Shown: in pieces, positions 35,878-45,346 of the stretch | Layout: the number at the start of each line of letters is the position of its first letter | Numbering within the stretch: the stretch's first letter is position 1 | Notes under the pieces: generated by a model | Databases searched by the model: none | The model's input: the letters and a program-made list of their open reading frames with translations, nothing else | What the model was told of the DNA's origin: nothing | Source of the DNA: Methanobacteriales archaeon HGW-Methanobacteriales-1 | GTDB taxonomy: Archaea > Methanobacteriota > Methanobacteria > Methanobacteriales > Methanobacteriaceae | DNA length: 55,017 nt | Assembly (NCBI GenBank): GCA_002839705.1 | Contig: PGYO01000013.1 | Location: 1 to 55,017, forward strand | Reading direction: 5' to 3' | Translations under genes and position numbers: made by a program

Positions 35878-38622
35878 ATGAAGATTTACCAACTCTCTAA
35901 TGAGGAAGTCTTCAAAGAAATAGGGACTTCAAAAGATGGTTTAACCTCCCAAGAGGCCCAAAAAAGATTAGAAAAATATGGCCTCAATCAAATAGAAGAG
36001 GTTAAGAAAAGGCCATTGATATATGCTTTTTTAGCTAATTTTTACAATATCTTAGCACTTTTGCTCTGGGCAGCCAGTTTTTTGGCCTTCATATCTGGAA
36101 CGCCGCAGTTAGGAATTGCTATCATTTGTGTTATTGTTATAAATGCTTTATTTAGTTTTTGGCAGGAATTTGAGGCAGAAAAGGCCACTGAGGCCCTTAA
36201 AAATATTCTTCCTTCCCGAGCTAGGGTCATAAGGGACGGTCAGGAGCTGGAAATATTGGCCAATCAACTGGTTCCAGGAGATATTCTGGTTTTAGGTGAG
36301 GGGGATAACATATCTGCTGATGCACGCCTCACGGAGGCCTATCAGATGAAAGTGGATAATTCAACACTTACTGGTGAATCAAGGCCTGTTAGAAAAGTTT
36401 CTGATGTCCAGGAAGAAGAGGATAACCTTGTGGAAATGCATAATCTTATTTTTGCAGGGACCAGTATAACATCGGGTTCAGGAAAGGCAGTAATTTTTGC
36501 TACCGGTTCTAAAACAGAGTTCAGTAAGATTGCAACTCTTACCCAGGAAGTAAAAGAAGAACCCAGTCCCCTACAAAAGCAAATATCACGCCTAGCCCAA
36601 ATAATCGCGGTTATTGCAGTTGTAATGGGTGTTGCTCTGTTTTTTATCAACGTTTCTCTAGTAAAACTGCCATTATCCTTAGCATTTACCTTTGCTATAG
36701 GTTTAATGGTGGCTAATGTACCCGAGGGCTTGCTACCTACGGTAACCCTGGCATTGGCAGCTTCAGCCAAGAAAATGGTTAATAAAAACGCCCTTATAAA
36801 ACGTTTATCTAGTGTAGAAACTTTAGGGTCCACTACAATCATCTGTACTGACAAAACAGGGACTTTAACCAAAAATGAAATGACGGTAAGGAAAATATGG
36901 ATTCCAGATAAGATTATTGAGGTTACAGGTTCAGGTTATAAACCAGAAGGGGAATTTATCTGTAATATTCAACCGGTTACTCATAAAGACATTCGTGAAA
37001 TAAAATTGTTAATGAGAGCCGCTTCTTTTTGTAATGATGCTAAATTAATGGCCCCTAATCAACAGGATAGTAAAGGATGGAGTGTATTGGGGGATCCTAC
37101 TGAAGCCGCACTTCTGGTAGCGGCCAGGAAAATAGGATTTAACTGGGAAAAAGAAATTGAAAAACTTCCCAGATTTTTAGAACTTCCATTTGACTCTAAA
37201 CGAAAATCAATGAGTTCTATTCACCAAAAAACTGATAAAAGAGTGGCATATGTTAAAGGTGCTCCCAAAAAGATAATTTCACTTTGTAATCAAATTTCGG
37301 TGAATGGAAAGCCACGACTTTTGAGTGAAGAAGAAAAAGCGAAAATCGTTGCTATTCACGATAAATTAGCAGGGAAAGGCCTTAGGATATTAGCAATGGC
37401 TTACCGAAATCTTCCTCAAGATTTAAAAGAATTCACTCCAGATACGGTGGAAAAAGATTTGATTCTGGTAGGAATGACGGCCATGCAGGATCCGCCCCGT
37501 CCTGAAATCAAATCTGCTGTAGAAGACTGCCATAGGGCAGGAATACGTATTATGATGATTACAGGGGACTATGGTTTGACTGCGGGGGCCATTGCCCAGG
37601 AAGTAGGGATAATTGATGATGAAAATTATCGTATTATCAAGGGGAAAGAATTAGAAGCCATGAATGATGCAGAGGTAACTGAAATTTTAACTTCCGGTGA
37701 AAACGTAATATTTGCCCGAGCCGTACCTGAACATAAGATGAGAATAGCCTCTTTACTGGAAGATCAGGACGAAATCGTGGCCATGACTGGTGATGGGGTA
37801 AATGATGCACCGGCCCTTAGAAAAGCAGATATTGGGGTGGCAATGGGTATTACAGGGACGGATGTGGCTAAAGAATCAGCAGACATGGTATTAACTGATG
37901 ATAACTTTGCCACCATTGTCGTTGCTATTAAAGAGGGCCGTACTATCTATGAAAATATTAGAAAATTCATAACCTACATATTTGTCCATGAAACGGCAGA
38001 AATAATTCCATTTGTATTAATGGTTCTTTTAAAAATTCCACTACCTATAACTGTTATGCAGATACTTGCTATTGACTTGGGAACAGATACATTACCTGCT
38101 TTAGCTTTGGGAAGGGGGCCATCTGAATCGGATGTCATGGATCGCCCACCTAGATCTCGAAAAGAGAGATTACTTAATTTTTCAGTCATATTTAGGGGAT
38201 ATATATTCTTAGGATTGATAGAAGCAGCTTTGGTCATGTCTGGATATTTCTGGACTCTTTATCGAGGTGGATGGACCTTAGGGCAAAGCTTACCCTTCAC
38301 AGATCATTTATATTTACAGGCCACTACCATGGTATTTGCTGGAATTGTAATGGCCCAGATTGGTAGTCTTCTAGCCTGTCAAACCACCAGATCTTCTTCA
38401 TTTAGCATTGGTTTATTTAAAAATCGATGGATTGTTTGGGGAATATTATTTGAAACCATAGTTCTGATTTCTATTGTTTATCTGCCACCATTACAGGCCA
38501 TTTTCAACACCACTGATTTAGGATTAATTGAATGGGCTTATTTGCTTCCATTTATTCCTATAATGTTTGGAGCAGATGAATTAAGGAAATACTACCTTAG
38601 AAAACGCCATAAATACTCATAA
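35878..38622 (+). CDS. P-type cation-transporting ATPase (type II, Na+/K+-ATPase-like)
   Basis: 914 residues. N-terminal cation-ATPase domain, helices near 50-95, actuator domain with LTGES, helices M3-M4 (about 240-300), phosphorylation site DKTGT at D325, nucleotide domain with KGAPKK, hinge MTGDGVNDAPALRKADIGVAMG, and six C-terminal helices. M4 reads VANVPEGLLPTVTLALAASAKKM, closer to the NVPEGLLATVT of Na+/K+ and H+/K+ pumps (type IIC) than to the IPEGLP of Ca2+ pumps. I infer export of Na+ or a related cation across the membrane; ion choice is not certain. No beta subunit gene is adjacent. The TATA box at 35843-35853 points to a leaderless or near-leaderless message. Confidence 0.9.
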   Translation: MKIYQLSNEEVFKEIGTSKDGLTSQEAQKRLEKYGLNQIEEVKKRPLIYAFLANFYNILALLLWAASFLAFISGTPQLGIAIICVIVINALFSFWQEFEAEKATEALKNILPSRARVIRDGQELEILANQLVPGDILVLGEGDNISADARLTEAYQMKVDNSTLTGESRPVRKVSDVQEEEDNLVEMHNLIFAGTSITSGSGKAVIFATGSKTEFSKIATLTQEVKEEPSPLQKQISRLAQIIAVIAVVMGVALFFINVSLVKLPLSLAFTFAIGLMVANVPEGLLPTVTLALAASAKKMVNKNALIKRLSSVETLGSTTIICTDKTGTLTKNEMTVRKIWIPDKIIEVTGSGYKPEGEFICNIQPVTHKDIREIKLLMRAASFCNDAKLMAPNQQDSKGWSVLGDPTEAALLVAARKIGFNWEKEIEKLPRFLELPFDSKRKSMSSIHQKTDKRVAYVKGAPKKIISLCNQISVNGKPRLLSEEEKAKIVAIHDKLAGKGLRILAMAYRNLPQDLKEFTPDTVEKDLILVGMTAMQDPPRPEIKSAVEDCHRAGIRIMMITGDYGLTAGAIAQEVGIIDDENYRIIKGKELEAMNDAEVTEILTSGENVIFARAVPEHKMRIASLLEDQDEIVAMTGDGVNDAPALRKADIGVAMGITGTDVAKESADMVLTDDNFATIVVAIKEGRTIYENIRKFITYIFVHETAEIIPFVLMVLLKIPLPITVMQILAIDLGTDTLPALALGRGPSESDVMDRPPRSRKERLLNFSVIFRGYIFLGLIEAALVMSGYFWTLYRGGWTLGQSLPFTDHLYLQATTMVFAGIVMAQIGSLLACQTTRSSSFSIGLFKNRWIVWGILFETIVLISIVYLPPLQAIFNTTDLGLIEWAYLLPFIPIMFGADELRKYYLRKRHKYS

Positions 38623-38754
38623 ATAATTTAAATTAATTATAAATAATTTATAATAATAAAAATAAAAAAACAATAAAAATTGAAAAATAATCACAAAATC
38701 ATGAATTTAGATAAATATTACTAAACTATAGGAATACTTGATTTTAAAGATGTT

Positions 38755-40935
38755 TTAATGCTTATTTTTTTGAATCTGACTTATTTCATTTTTTAAAATC
38801 TTATGTAAATGTTCAGCACCTATAATTTCCTCTTCTTCTAATTTCCAGTGTGATGGATACATAATAAATGGTCTGGACTGTCCTCCTCCTAAACCTCCGT
38901 GACTTCCAATTAACTCTTCAAAAGCTGCTACTTCATTATTTTCAGGATCATAAAAGCTGTTTACCCAAATATCAGGACCATATTCAAATTCATCACTTCT
39001 TAAGAGGTGTTTAGCTGAATTTGCACCAAAATTTGCCAGTGGATTTTTACCTTCTACTTTATCATGATCTAAATAATAAATTCCATCTTTTCCAATGGCC
39101 AAAGGCCCTAATACATGAGAATGGACCATTATAAATCCTATACCCTCGTGCTGCACCAAGCCAGGTATTAAATCTGGAAATATTTTAGTTATATCTTCGT
39201 AAGTCAATCTTTCTTCCCATTTAGTTAGATAAATAAGGCCTAAATTTCCAGAAGCCAGCACAATAACCTCTGCTTCTTCAGCAGTCGCCTGTGATTGATT
39301 TTGAGAGACTTCATAATTTTGAATATATTCTAAAACCTTTCCTTTACCCAGGGGACTATTTTTAATATTCTTCAGAGTATTATCCACGGCATCCCTACTT
39401 TTATCCGTTGCATAATCTTTTTTATCTCTTACATATTTTTTTCCAGTCTCTAATGGGGAGGTAAATGCTTGAGAAAAGTGGTCTTCATTGGAGGAGAGTT
39501 CACTGTAAATATTAATTTCTAAGGGGAGTAATGTTCTCACCAAATCTTCTAAACTTATACTATACCTTTGTTTAAATGTGGCACCATTGGTCTGACCGTG
39601 ATCAGATTGGATCACGAAATAATAGTGCCTTTTAGTATATCTGGCTGCATTTTCAAGTCTCTTAAATTGTCGGTCCAAACCTTTAAGGGCATAGAATGCA
39701 TCAAAATCCCGCACTCCGGAGTGATGAGCAATTTCATCGTATCCTAAGTATGTGGAATAAGCCACATCAATATCTGAGGCCAACATATCACCAATAAGTG
39801 TTTGAGTGGTGATTTCTCTTAAAAAAACATTTGCACCTGCTCTTACGAAGGCATAGATGAATCCTCTTCTTAAACGGGGATTAATATCTTTAATCCAGTG
39901 AACTAGCTGGGAACCAATTTCTAAGAAGGCGTCAAAGAAAAACAAAATCACAATACGGGCGAAATTAGACGGACTAGAATAAAAATAATACCAGGTTGAA
40001 TTATAGAATTTTTTAAGATTTTTTAACTTGCTGTAAGTGAATATAACATCTTTAGCATCGCCAGAAAATAAATTAGATCTACTGGCACCATTATCAGCCA
40101 TGAGGCCTTTACCATCAGATATACGCTTTTCTATGATGCCGGCATCAGAGAGACCGGTAGAAACCATTATTTTATTATTATTGGGTTTTTCCACCCAACG
40201 AAATGCCGGAAGGTTCTTATTATTTCCATGTAATATCCCGGCCTGGCTGGCCCCGGTTTGACTGGAGAGATCGGTTTCCCAGGGAATGATTTTATGGATT
40301 CCCTCTTCTAACCAGCGGGCCAGGGTGGGCATATGTCCTTTTTCAATGGCTTCTTTTAAAATTTCTTCAGAAAGCCCATCAATTTCTAAAAAAAGGACTC
40401 CAGGATAATTTTTTGGATTTTCAGATTTATTTTTTATATTTCTTCTTAAAACGGCTCGATAATAAGAAGTATCATCGTCTAAAGTTATGATTGCAGATAG
40501 AATAGTGGTAATAAAAGCCATTCCTAATGGTGTAAGGATTAAGGCCCATCCCTCGATAGTGATTCCAGGAACAACAATACTTATTAGCCATATTAAAATT
40601 CCATTAATTACGAGTGAGCCAATTCCTATAGTATAAACTAGGAATGGAAGAAAGATTCGTGATAGAATTGGCCAGAAAAGTGCATTTATTATTCCTAAAA
40701 TACCTACCACTACCGCAGCGGTGACCCAGTTATCTATGCTAAGGCCAACAGATAGGTAAGCTATTAAAATAAACCCTAAAACTTCCCCCACCCAAAGAAT
40801 AATGCTACGAACTAAAAAGCTGATTAAAGATGGTTTTTTTGGATCATAATAACTTTTAAGAGATTTTTTACCCTCAGGGGAATGGCTTTCAGTGGCCTGC
40901 CCATTTTTAATCTTATTTTCATCTGATTTTTTCAT
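38755..40935 (-). CDS. Membrane-anchored phosphodiesterase/phosphatase (holin-like N-terminus)
   Basis: 726 residues. About 35-155 carries four hydrophobic helices of the kind annotated as 4-TMS phage holin superfamily IV, then an alkaline-phosphatase-fold domain: FLEIDGLSEEILKEAIEKGHMPTL at about 180-203 (metal Asp), TGASQAGILHG with the likely nucleophile Ser/Thr, GYDEIAHHSG, and QSDHGQTNG (metal Asp/His). It probably hydrolyses a phosphodiester or phosphate ester on one side of the membrane; lipid or glycan intermediates are possible. Its ATG at 40935 overlaps the end of the metallophosphoesterase gene by 17 bases, so the two are likely translationally coupled. The holin label does not imply a prophage. 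Confidence 0.82.
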   Translation of the reverse strand: MKKSDENKIKNGQATESHSPEGKKSLKSYYDPKKPSLISFLVRSIILWVGEVLGFILIAYLSVGLSIDNWVTAAVVVGILGIINALFWPILSRIFLPFLVYTIGIGSLVINGILIWLISIVVPGITIEGWALILTPLGMAFITTILSAIITLDDDTSYYRAVLRRNIKNKSENPKNYPGVLFLEIDGLSEEILKEAIEKGHMPTLARWLEEGIHKIIPWETDLSSQTGASQAGILHGNNKNLPAFRWVEKPNNNKIMVSTGLSDAGIIEKRISDGKGLMADNGASRSNLFSGDAKDVIFTYSKLKNLKKFYNSTWYYFYSSPSNFARIVILFFFDAFLEIGSQLVHWIKDINPRLRRGFIYAFVRAGANVFLREITTQTLIGDMLASDIDVAYSTYLGYDEIAHHSGVRDFDAFYALKGLDRQFKRLENAARYTKRHYYFVIQSDHGQTNGATFKQRYSISLEDLVRTLLPLEINIYSELSSNEDHFSQAFTSPLETGKKYVRDKKDYATDKSRDAVDNTLKNIKNSPLGKGKVLEYIQNYEVSQNQSQATAEEAEVIVLASGNLGLIYLTKWEERLTYEDITKIFPDLIPGLVQHEGIGFIMVHSHVLGPLAIGKDGIYYLDHDKVEGKNPLANFGANSAKHLLRSDEFEYGPDIWVNSFYDPENNEVAAFEELIGSHGGLGGGQSRPFIMYPSHWKLEEEEIIGAEHLHKILKNEISQIQKNKH

Positions 40936-41857
40936 CGTCTACCTCTGGACTTTTAAGATGAAAAATAGTTATTTCTGGGGGACAGTTAATTCTAAACCAG
41001 AAAACATTGGTTCCTAATCCTCTGCTGGTGTACTGGATCATTTCTCCCACTTGGTACTTTCCTAAGGGGTATTTAATAAAATGAGGTCCTCTAATCATAG
41101 TTCCCAGTCCGGGAATAATGAATTGGCCTCCATGGGAGTGGCCTGAAATTTGAAGGCCAAAGCGACCAGTTATAGAACTCACATCTGCAAAATCAGGTTC
41201 ATGGGCCAGTAATATGGCTGGTCCTTCAGATGGAATCTTTTCCATAACTATATCAAGACGGTGCTTTTCTAGCATGACACTATCCACTCCAGCAATGTGT
41301 AAAACTGCATCACTATCATCAGATTCTCTTTTCAAGGTGAAGATATCATTACTGACATCAGTTATATCACAATTTTGTAGAATATTTCTTATTCTATCTG
41401 CACCCAGCCAATGGTCATGATTACCTAAGACGGCCAGAGAAATATCTTTGGGATTCAAAAGTTTTAACAGTCTTTCCAGGGGCTCTTCGACTTCATCGAG
41501 GATATAAGAAACAAAATCACCAGTTATAGTTATCATATCTGGATTTTGATTATTTACTAGTTCCACAATTCCTTCTAAATGATGGGGGGTTATCCACTGG
41601 CCAAGGTGAATATCTGAAAGATTAACAATGCGATAATCATGAAATAAAGGATCTAAATTTGGGATTATAACTTCTACTGGAATTAATTCAAAATCTGATG
41701 CCTTAAACTCAGAATTACTCACTTTTTCCCGATATTTGGTCATAGTGCGCTGTATTTTTTGCATATATTCCAATGCTCTTGGTGGTTTTTCTTTCATTAT
41801 AATCAACGCATTTTTAATTAATCGCATTTTTTGAAACATTTTATAATTTAAATCCAA
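40919..41857 (-). CDS. Calcineurin-type metallophosphoesterase
   Basis: About 312 residues. All metal motifs are visible: NLSDIHLG (D-x-H), TGDFV, GNHDHW, LAHEPDF, and SGHSHGGQ, as in the YaeI/YkuE-like branch often acting on lipid-linked phosphate compounds. The start is unclear: TTG 41857 gives the longest frame but has no ribosome site; ATG 41839 or the later ATG beginning MKEKPPRALEY is possible. Its 3' end overlaps the membrane phosphodiesterase gene, suggesting a two-enzyme pathway at the membrane. Confidence 0.88.
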   Translation of the reverse strand: MDLNYKMFQKMRLIKNALIIMKEKPPRALEYMQKIQRTMTKYREKVSNSEFKASDFELIPVEVIIPNLDPLFHDYRIVNLSDIHLGQWITPHHLEGIVELVNNQNPDMITITGDFVSYILDEVEEPLERLLKLLNPKDISLAVLGNHDHWLGADRIRNILQNCDITDVSNDIFTLKRESDDSDAVLHIAGVDSVMLEKHRLDIVMEKIPSEGPAILLAHEPDFADVSSITGRFGLQISGHSHGGQFIIPGLGTMIRGPHFIKYPLGKYQVGEMIQYTSRGLGTNVFWFRINCPPEITIFHLKSPEVDDEKIR

Positions 41858-42002
41858 TTATTAGCTTCAAATTATATTAATCTTTAAATATAAATTTTTA
41901 ATCAATCAATTTTTATTAACATCAAATTTTTTTCAATTTATTTATATATTTTAAAGAATATAGAAATTTTGTTATTAATAATTCCGATATCGGGGGTTAA
42001 AC

Positions 42003-42347
42003 ATGAGAAGTTTATTTGGTATTTCAATGATATTTTTGATGGTGGGCCTTTTAGCAGCCCCAGGATGTACATTTGCTGCTGAATTTTCTATTAATGATAA
42101 TTCTGCTTCTGATTTTAAATTATCTGCCTCTTCTGAGAAAGTTAGCCCAGAAGTTAAAGGTGGAAGTCGTGGTGGATTTAGTTCATCAAGAAGCTCAAAA
42201 GCAGTTAAGAAAGTTGATGGGGATGATGATGACGCTACTGATGATAGCTCAGACTCAGGATTTCCATGGTGGATTATTCTAATTATAATAGTTATAATAC
42301 TTCTAGCAGTGGCAGCAGTCGTATGGTTCGCATTTTTAAAGAAATAA
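42003..42347 (+). CDS. Small secreted protein with C-terminal membrane anchor
   Basis: 114 residues: an N-terminal signal peptide (about 1-25, ending TFAAE), a Ser/Gly/Asp-rich middle with an acidic run (DGDDDDATDDSSDS), and a single strong C-terminal helix (WWIILIIIVIILLAVAAVVW) ending in FLKK. ATG 42003 follows GGGGGT. It would stand on the outer face with its acidic stretch exposed. It lies 65 bases before the K+ channel gene on the same strand; an accessory role at the channel is possible but unproven. Family not recognised. Confidence 0.7.
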   Translation: MRSLFGISMIFLMVGLLAAPGCTFAAEFSINDNSASDFKLSASSEKVSPEVKGGSRGGFSSSRSSKAVKKVDGDDDDATDDSSDSGFPWWIILIIIVIILLAVAAVVWFAFLKK

Positions 42348-42412
42348 GGGTTAAAATAACTCATTTTTTTATTATTCACAATTTTTTTATTTAAAAATTA
42401 AAAGGTAGTTTT

Positions 42413-43426
42413 ATGGTTGTAATACTGCAAATTATCAAGAAAAATTTTCCTAAAGTTATTAAATTACCAGTAATTAAAATTTTAATGCTAGTTCTGGCAG
42501 TTATTGCTTATACTACTATTGGATTTCATTTTATTGAAGGCACAACCTGGACAGAATCTATTTACTGGACATTTGTTACCATAGGCACAGTAGGTTATGG
42601 TGATTTTAGTCCAAAGACAGCTTTAGGAATGTATTTTACTATAACTGTAATTATATTTGGTATAGGAACTTTTGCTCTGGCTGTGGAGACTTTATTAGAG
42701 TTTTTGGTTAAAAGGCAGCAACTGAGATTAATGGGGCTGGTTAATGTGGAAAGATCAAATCACGTGGTAATTTGTGGCTGGACCGAAAGTACCATGGAAT
42801 GCATAAAAGAGATTGGAAAAGATTTCGAAATATTTGTTATTGATGAAGATGAGGATGTAAGAAAAAAGGTTATTAAGAATAAGGCTAATTTCGTTCATGG
42901 AGACCCAACCAGAATTAAAGATCTGGAAAAGGCCAATGTAAAAGGTGCTAAATCTATAATTGTAGATATGGAATCAGATTCGCACACTATTCACTGTATT
43001 CTGGGCATTAGAAAACTGGATAAAAAAGTTAGAATCATTGCTGAGGCCCAAAGATACGAGAATATTGAACAGATCAAATTGGCCGGGGCCAGCCAAGTTA
43101 TTTCTCCATTTGTAATCTCCGGTCGTTTGATGTATAAAAGTATTCAAGACGGCTACGAGGCCATGTTTGTTCAAGAGGTTCTAGCCGAAAAAAGTGATAG
43201 AGAAATGAAAGAAGTTAAAGTGCATTTTGGTTGTTCATTAATTGGTCAAACCATTTTAGAAGCTGATATTCACGAAAAAACAGGTGTTGTTGTGTTGGGA
43301 GTGGGTGAAGAAGGAGATCTCATTATTGACCCTCCTAGAGAATTTGTAATTAAGGAAGGAGATATAATTTTAGGGGTGGGCAAACCTGAAGAATTTACAA
43401 AACTGGAAACATGTCTTAGGACATGA
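42413..43426 (+). CDS. mthK: Ligand-gated K+ channel, MthK orthologue
   Basis: 337 residues. Two membrane helices (about 20-38 and 75-97) flank the pore, with selectivity filter [10 protein letters not shown] at about 56-65. An RCK (TrkA-N) domain starts at [18 protein letters not shown] and a TrkA-C domain fills the last 90 residues. The sequence aligns nearly without gaps with Methanothermobacter MthK, the Ca2+-gated channel. Of its Ca2+ ligands D184/E210/E212, the first two are kept (D185, E211 here) but the third is Gln (Q213). An internal Met corresponding to the soluble RCK start in MthK is not exactly conserved; [11 protein letters not shown] around 107 could serve. AAGGT is the ribosome site. 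Confidence 0.93.
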   Translation: MVVILQIIKKNFPKVIKLPVIKILMLVLAVIAYTTIGFHFIEGTTWTESIYWTFVTIGTVGYGDFSPKTALGMYFTITVIIFGIGTFALAVETLLEFLVKRQQLRLMGLVNVERSNHVVICGWTESTMECIKEIGKDFEIFVIDEDEDVRKKVIKNKANFVHGDPTRIKDLEKANVKGAKSIIVDMESDSHTIHCILGIRKLDKKVRIIAEAQRYENIEQIKLAGASQVISPFVISGRLMYKSIQDGYEAMFVQEVLAEKSDREMKEVKVHFGCSLIGQTILEADIHEKTGVVVLGVGEEGDLIIDPPREFVIKEGDIILGVGKPEEFTKLETCLRT

Positions 43427-43485
43427 TTTAATTTTTATTTTTTAAAAAAACCAATATTTTACTTATTTTTTTATATTTCCTGCCC

Positions 43486-43509
43486 AAAATTAAAATTAAA
43501 ATTAAAATT
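43486..43509 (+). repeat. AAAATT tandem repeat between convergent genes
   Basis: Four perfect AAAATT units in the spacer between the K+ channel and sfsA, flanked by T-rich tracts on both sides. Likely slippage sequence within a bidirectional terminator region. Confidence 0.6.
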
Positions 43510-43558
43510 CTCATTTTCATTTCAATTCATTCTATTCCATTTTTAATTAATTTAATCT

Positions 43559-44302
43559 TTAATTTCTACTAAAATCAAGATTAATCTTTTTCAATGGTGT
43601 AATTAATAGATTTCCATTGATATTATTAGTTTTAAATACAAATGGTATTATATTAACTCCCTTTTCTTGAGCTTCTTGTAGTGCTCTAGAAAAATCAGGG
43701 TCAGTATCATTATTGGGAGAGAATACTTTTGCATCTTCTTTAAGAATTAAAAATAGAACTGAAGATTTAAATCCCTGATCTAGGGCAGATATAAGTTCTT
43801 CCACATGCTTTTTTCCTCGGATAGTCGGCGCATCTGGGAAACGGGCCCACTCATCTTCAACTAAAGTGCATCCTTTCACTTCCACCAGCATTTTTTTTGA
43901 GTGGGGAATAGAATCGCCCACGGGTTTTAATAAAAAGTCTAAGCGGCTATTTCCAAATGTATACTCTCTTCTTTCAATTGAATATCCATTAAACTCATCA
44001 ACCAGTCCAGATTCAATTAATTCTGCCGCCAAATCGCTGTGGAATCCAGAATTTATCAAAACCCATAAATTATCTTTAAAAACACCTATAACATCAAACT
44101 TCGTTTTTCTTTTGGGATTTGCCTTCGCTTTCCTAAGAATTAATTTGACACCTGGGTAAAGAAGCTCTTTCAACCGTCCAGGATCTCTAAGATGTGCTAA
44201 TTTAGGATCAGTATCTTTAGAATCGCCAAGGTCTTGGAAAAGGACAGTAAATCTGTTGGGCCTCTCCAAAAATGCTCCTTCAATTAATTCTTTTATTTGC
44301 AT
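43559..44302 (-). CDS. sfsA: SfsA-family DNA/RNA-binding nuclease-like protein
   Basis: 247 residues. Family blocks: ERPNRFTVLF at the N-terminus, HLRDPGRLKELL, WVLINSGFHSDLAAELIE, SRLDFLL, VEVKGCTLVEDEWARFPDAPTIRGKKHVEEL, and SVLFLILKEDAKVFSPN. The D...VEVKG pattern resembles a PD-(D/E)xK nuclease core. The name comes from an E. coli sugar fermentation phenotype; the archaeal role is unknown. ATG 44302 is preceded by AGGAAAC. Confidence 0.93.
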   Translation of the reverse strand: MQIKELIEGAFLERPNRFTVLFQDLGDSKDTDPKLAHLRDPGRLKELLYPGVKLILRKAKANPKRKTKFDVIGVFKDNLWVLINSGFHSDLAAELIESGLVDEFNGYSIERREYTFGNSRLDFLLKPVGDSIPHSKKMLVEVKGCTLVEDEWARFPDAPTIRGKKHVEELISALDQGFKSSVLFLILKEDAKVFSPNNDTDPDFSRALQEAQEKGVNIIPFVFKTNNINGNLLITPLKKINLDFSRN

Positions 44303-44335
44303 GAATCGGTTTCCTATTAATTATTAATTTAAATT

Positions 44336-45142
44336 TTAAAATTTAAAATCATCTAAAACCATTATAAAATCATGGGCCTTTTTTTCGGTAAGATTAAATG
44401 CCTCATAACGGTAAGTTTCATAAACAATGGTTGGAATGCCGTTTTTTATCAGTGGCTCACTTATATAAGGGGCGCTGGTAGGTTCATTGCTTCGAGGAGG
44501 TATGTAATAACTCAAACCTGGCAAATTTTTAGCCAGAAAATTTGCGACCAGCAATGATTTATTATTGGGAATAGCCGTGAATACAAAAGTTTTTTCTTCA
44601 TATTTTCCCTGATTGGCATGCACATCTACTACCATATCAAATTTATTTTTCTTTATATCATTTACTGCATATTTATAGGCCAGTAATTGCCCATAATAAC
44701 GGCTTTCATCATAATTATCATTTGACCTCACATGGACTTTGTAAATATAGTAACAGTACTTTAAATCGCTTTGATTTTTTGAAATAGCGTTATAAATACC
44801 TTTATGAGATCCTTCTTCGGCCGGGTGAACACCAATTATATAAGCAATCTTAATTTGGGAGCTTTTATTTCCATAGGGGCCGATTTTCATTACTCCCCCA
44901 ATAGGAGTCATCCCCAAGGTTTCTATAAATCCCAGATGAGGATTTAAAATCTGATTAACACTCATAAGGTTTAAATCAGCAAGAAGCATATTAGAATTAT
45001 TAGATTCGTTTATTTGATATGAATGGGAATTTAAATCAGTATAGGGGTCTAATGGGATATTTAAATTACTTAAAATAAAAATAAACATGAAAAAAATGAT
45101 AAAAATAAGAATAAGTCTTATTTTTCTATTTTTTAATTCCAT
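44336..45142 (-). CDS. Membrane-anchored M14/AspA-like zinc carboxypeptidase or deacylase
   Basis: About 268 residues from ATG 45142, chosen because TGAGGTT lies before it; ATG 45154 is in frame but lacks such a site. One N-terminal helix (about 9-27) anchors or exports the protein. Zinc-site candidates are GVHPAEEGSHKG (H-x2-E) and the later VVDVHANQG, the order found in M14 carboxypeptidases and succinylglutamate desuccinylase-like enzymes. As an extracellular enzyme it might trim cell-wall peptides or envelope substrates; the substrate is unknown. The shorter length than classic M14 enzymes leaves some doubt. Confidence 0.7.
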   Translation of the reverse strand: MELKNRKIRLILIFIIFFMFIFILSNLNIPLDPYTDLNSHSYQINESNNSNMLLADLNLMSVNQILNPHLGFIETLGMTPIGGVMKIGPYGNKSSQIKIAYIIGVHPAEEGSHKGIYNAISKNQSDLKYCYYIYKVHVRSNDNYDESRYYGQLLAYKYAVNDIKKNKFDMVVDVHANQGKYEEKTFVFTAIPNNKSLLVANFLAKNLPGLSYYIPPRSNEPTSAPYISEPLIKNGIPTIVYETYRYEAFNLTEKKAHDFIMVLDDFKF

Positions 45143-45346
45143 AATTAACCTCATTTTTTAAAATAATTTATTAATTAATAAAATTGATAAATTTATATTG
45201 ATTCTCATTCCAACTATTCTTTACGATTAAAACTTTTCAAATGAAATTTTTTAATAGTGAATATAAGTTTATAACTAAATGAAATTCAACTTATCTAATC
45301 ATATTACTATCTATCGTAATTATTATATTAATTAAGAGGTGAAATT

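Noticed and set aside
38755-40935. Prophage because of the holin-like domain
   Set aside because: No phage structural, replication or integrase genes nearby; the helices are the anchor of a phosphodiesterase found in chromosomal contexts.
43486-43512. AAAATT repeat as start of a CRISPR array
   Set aside because: Units are 6 bases without spacers. No CRISPR-like spaced repeats were seen elsewhere in the window.
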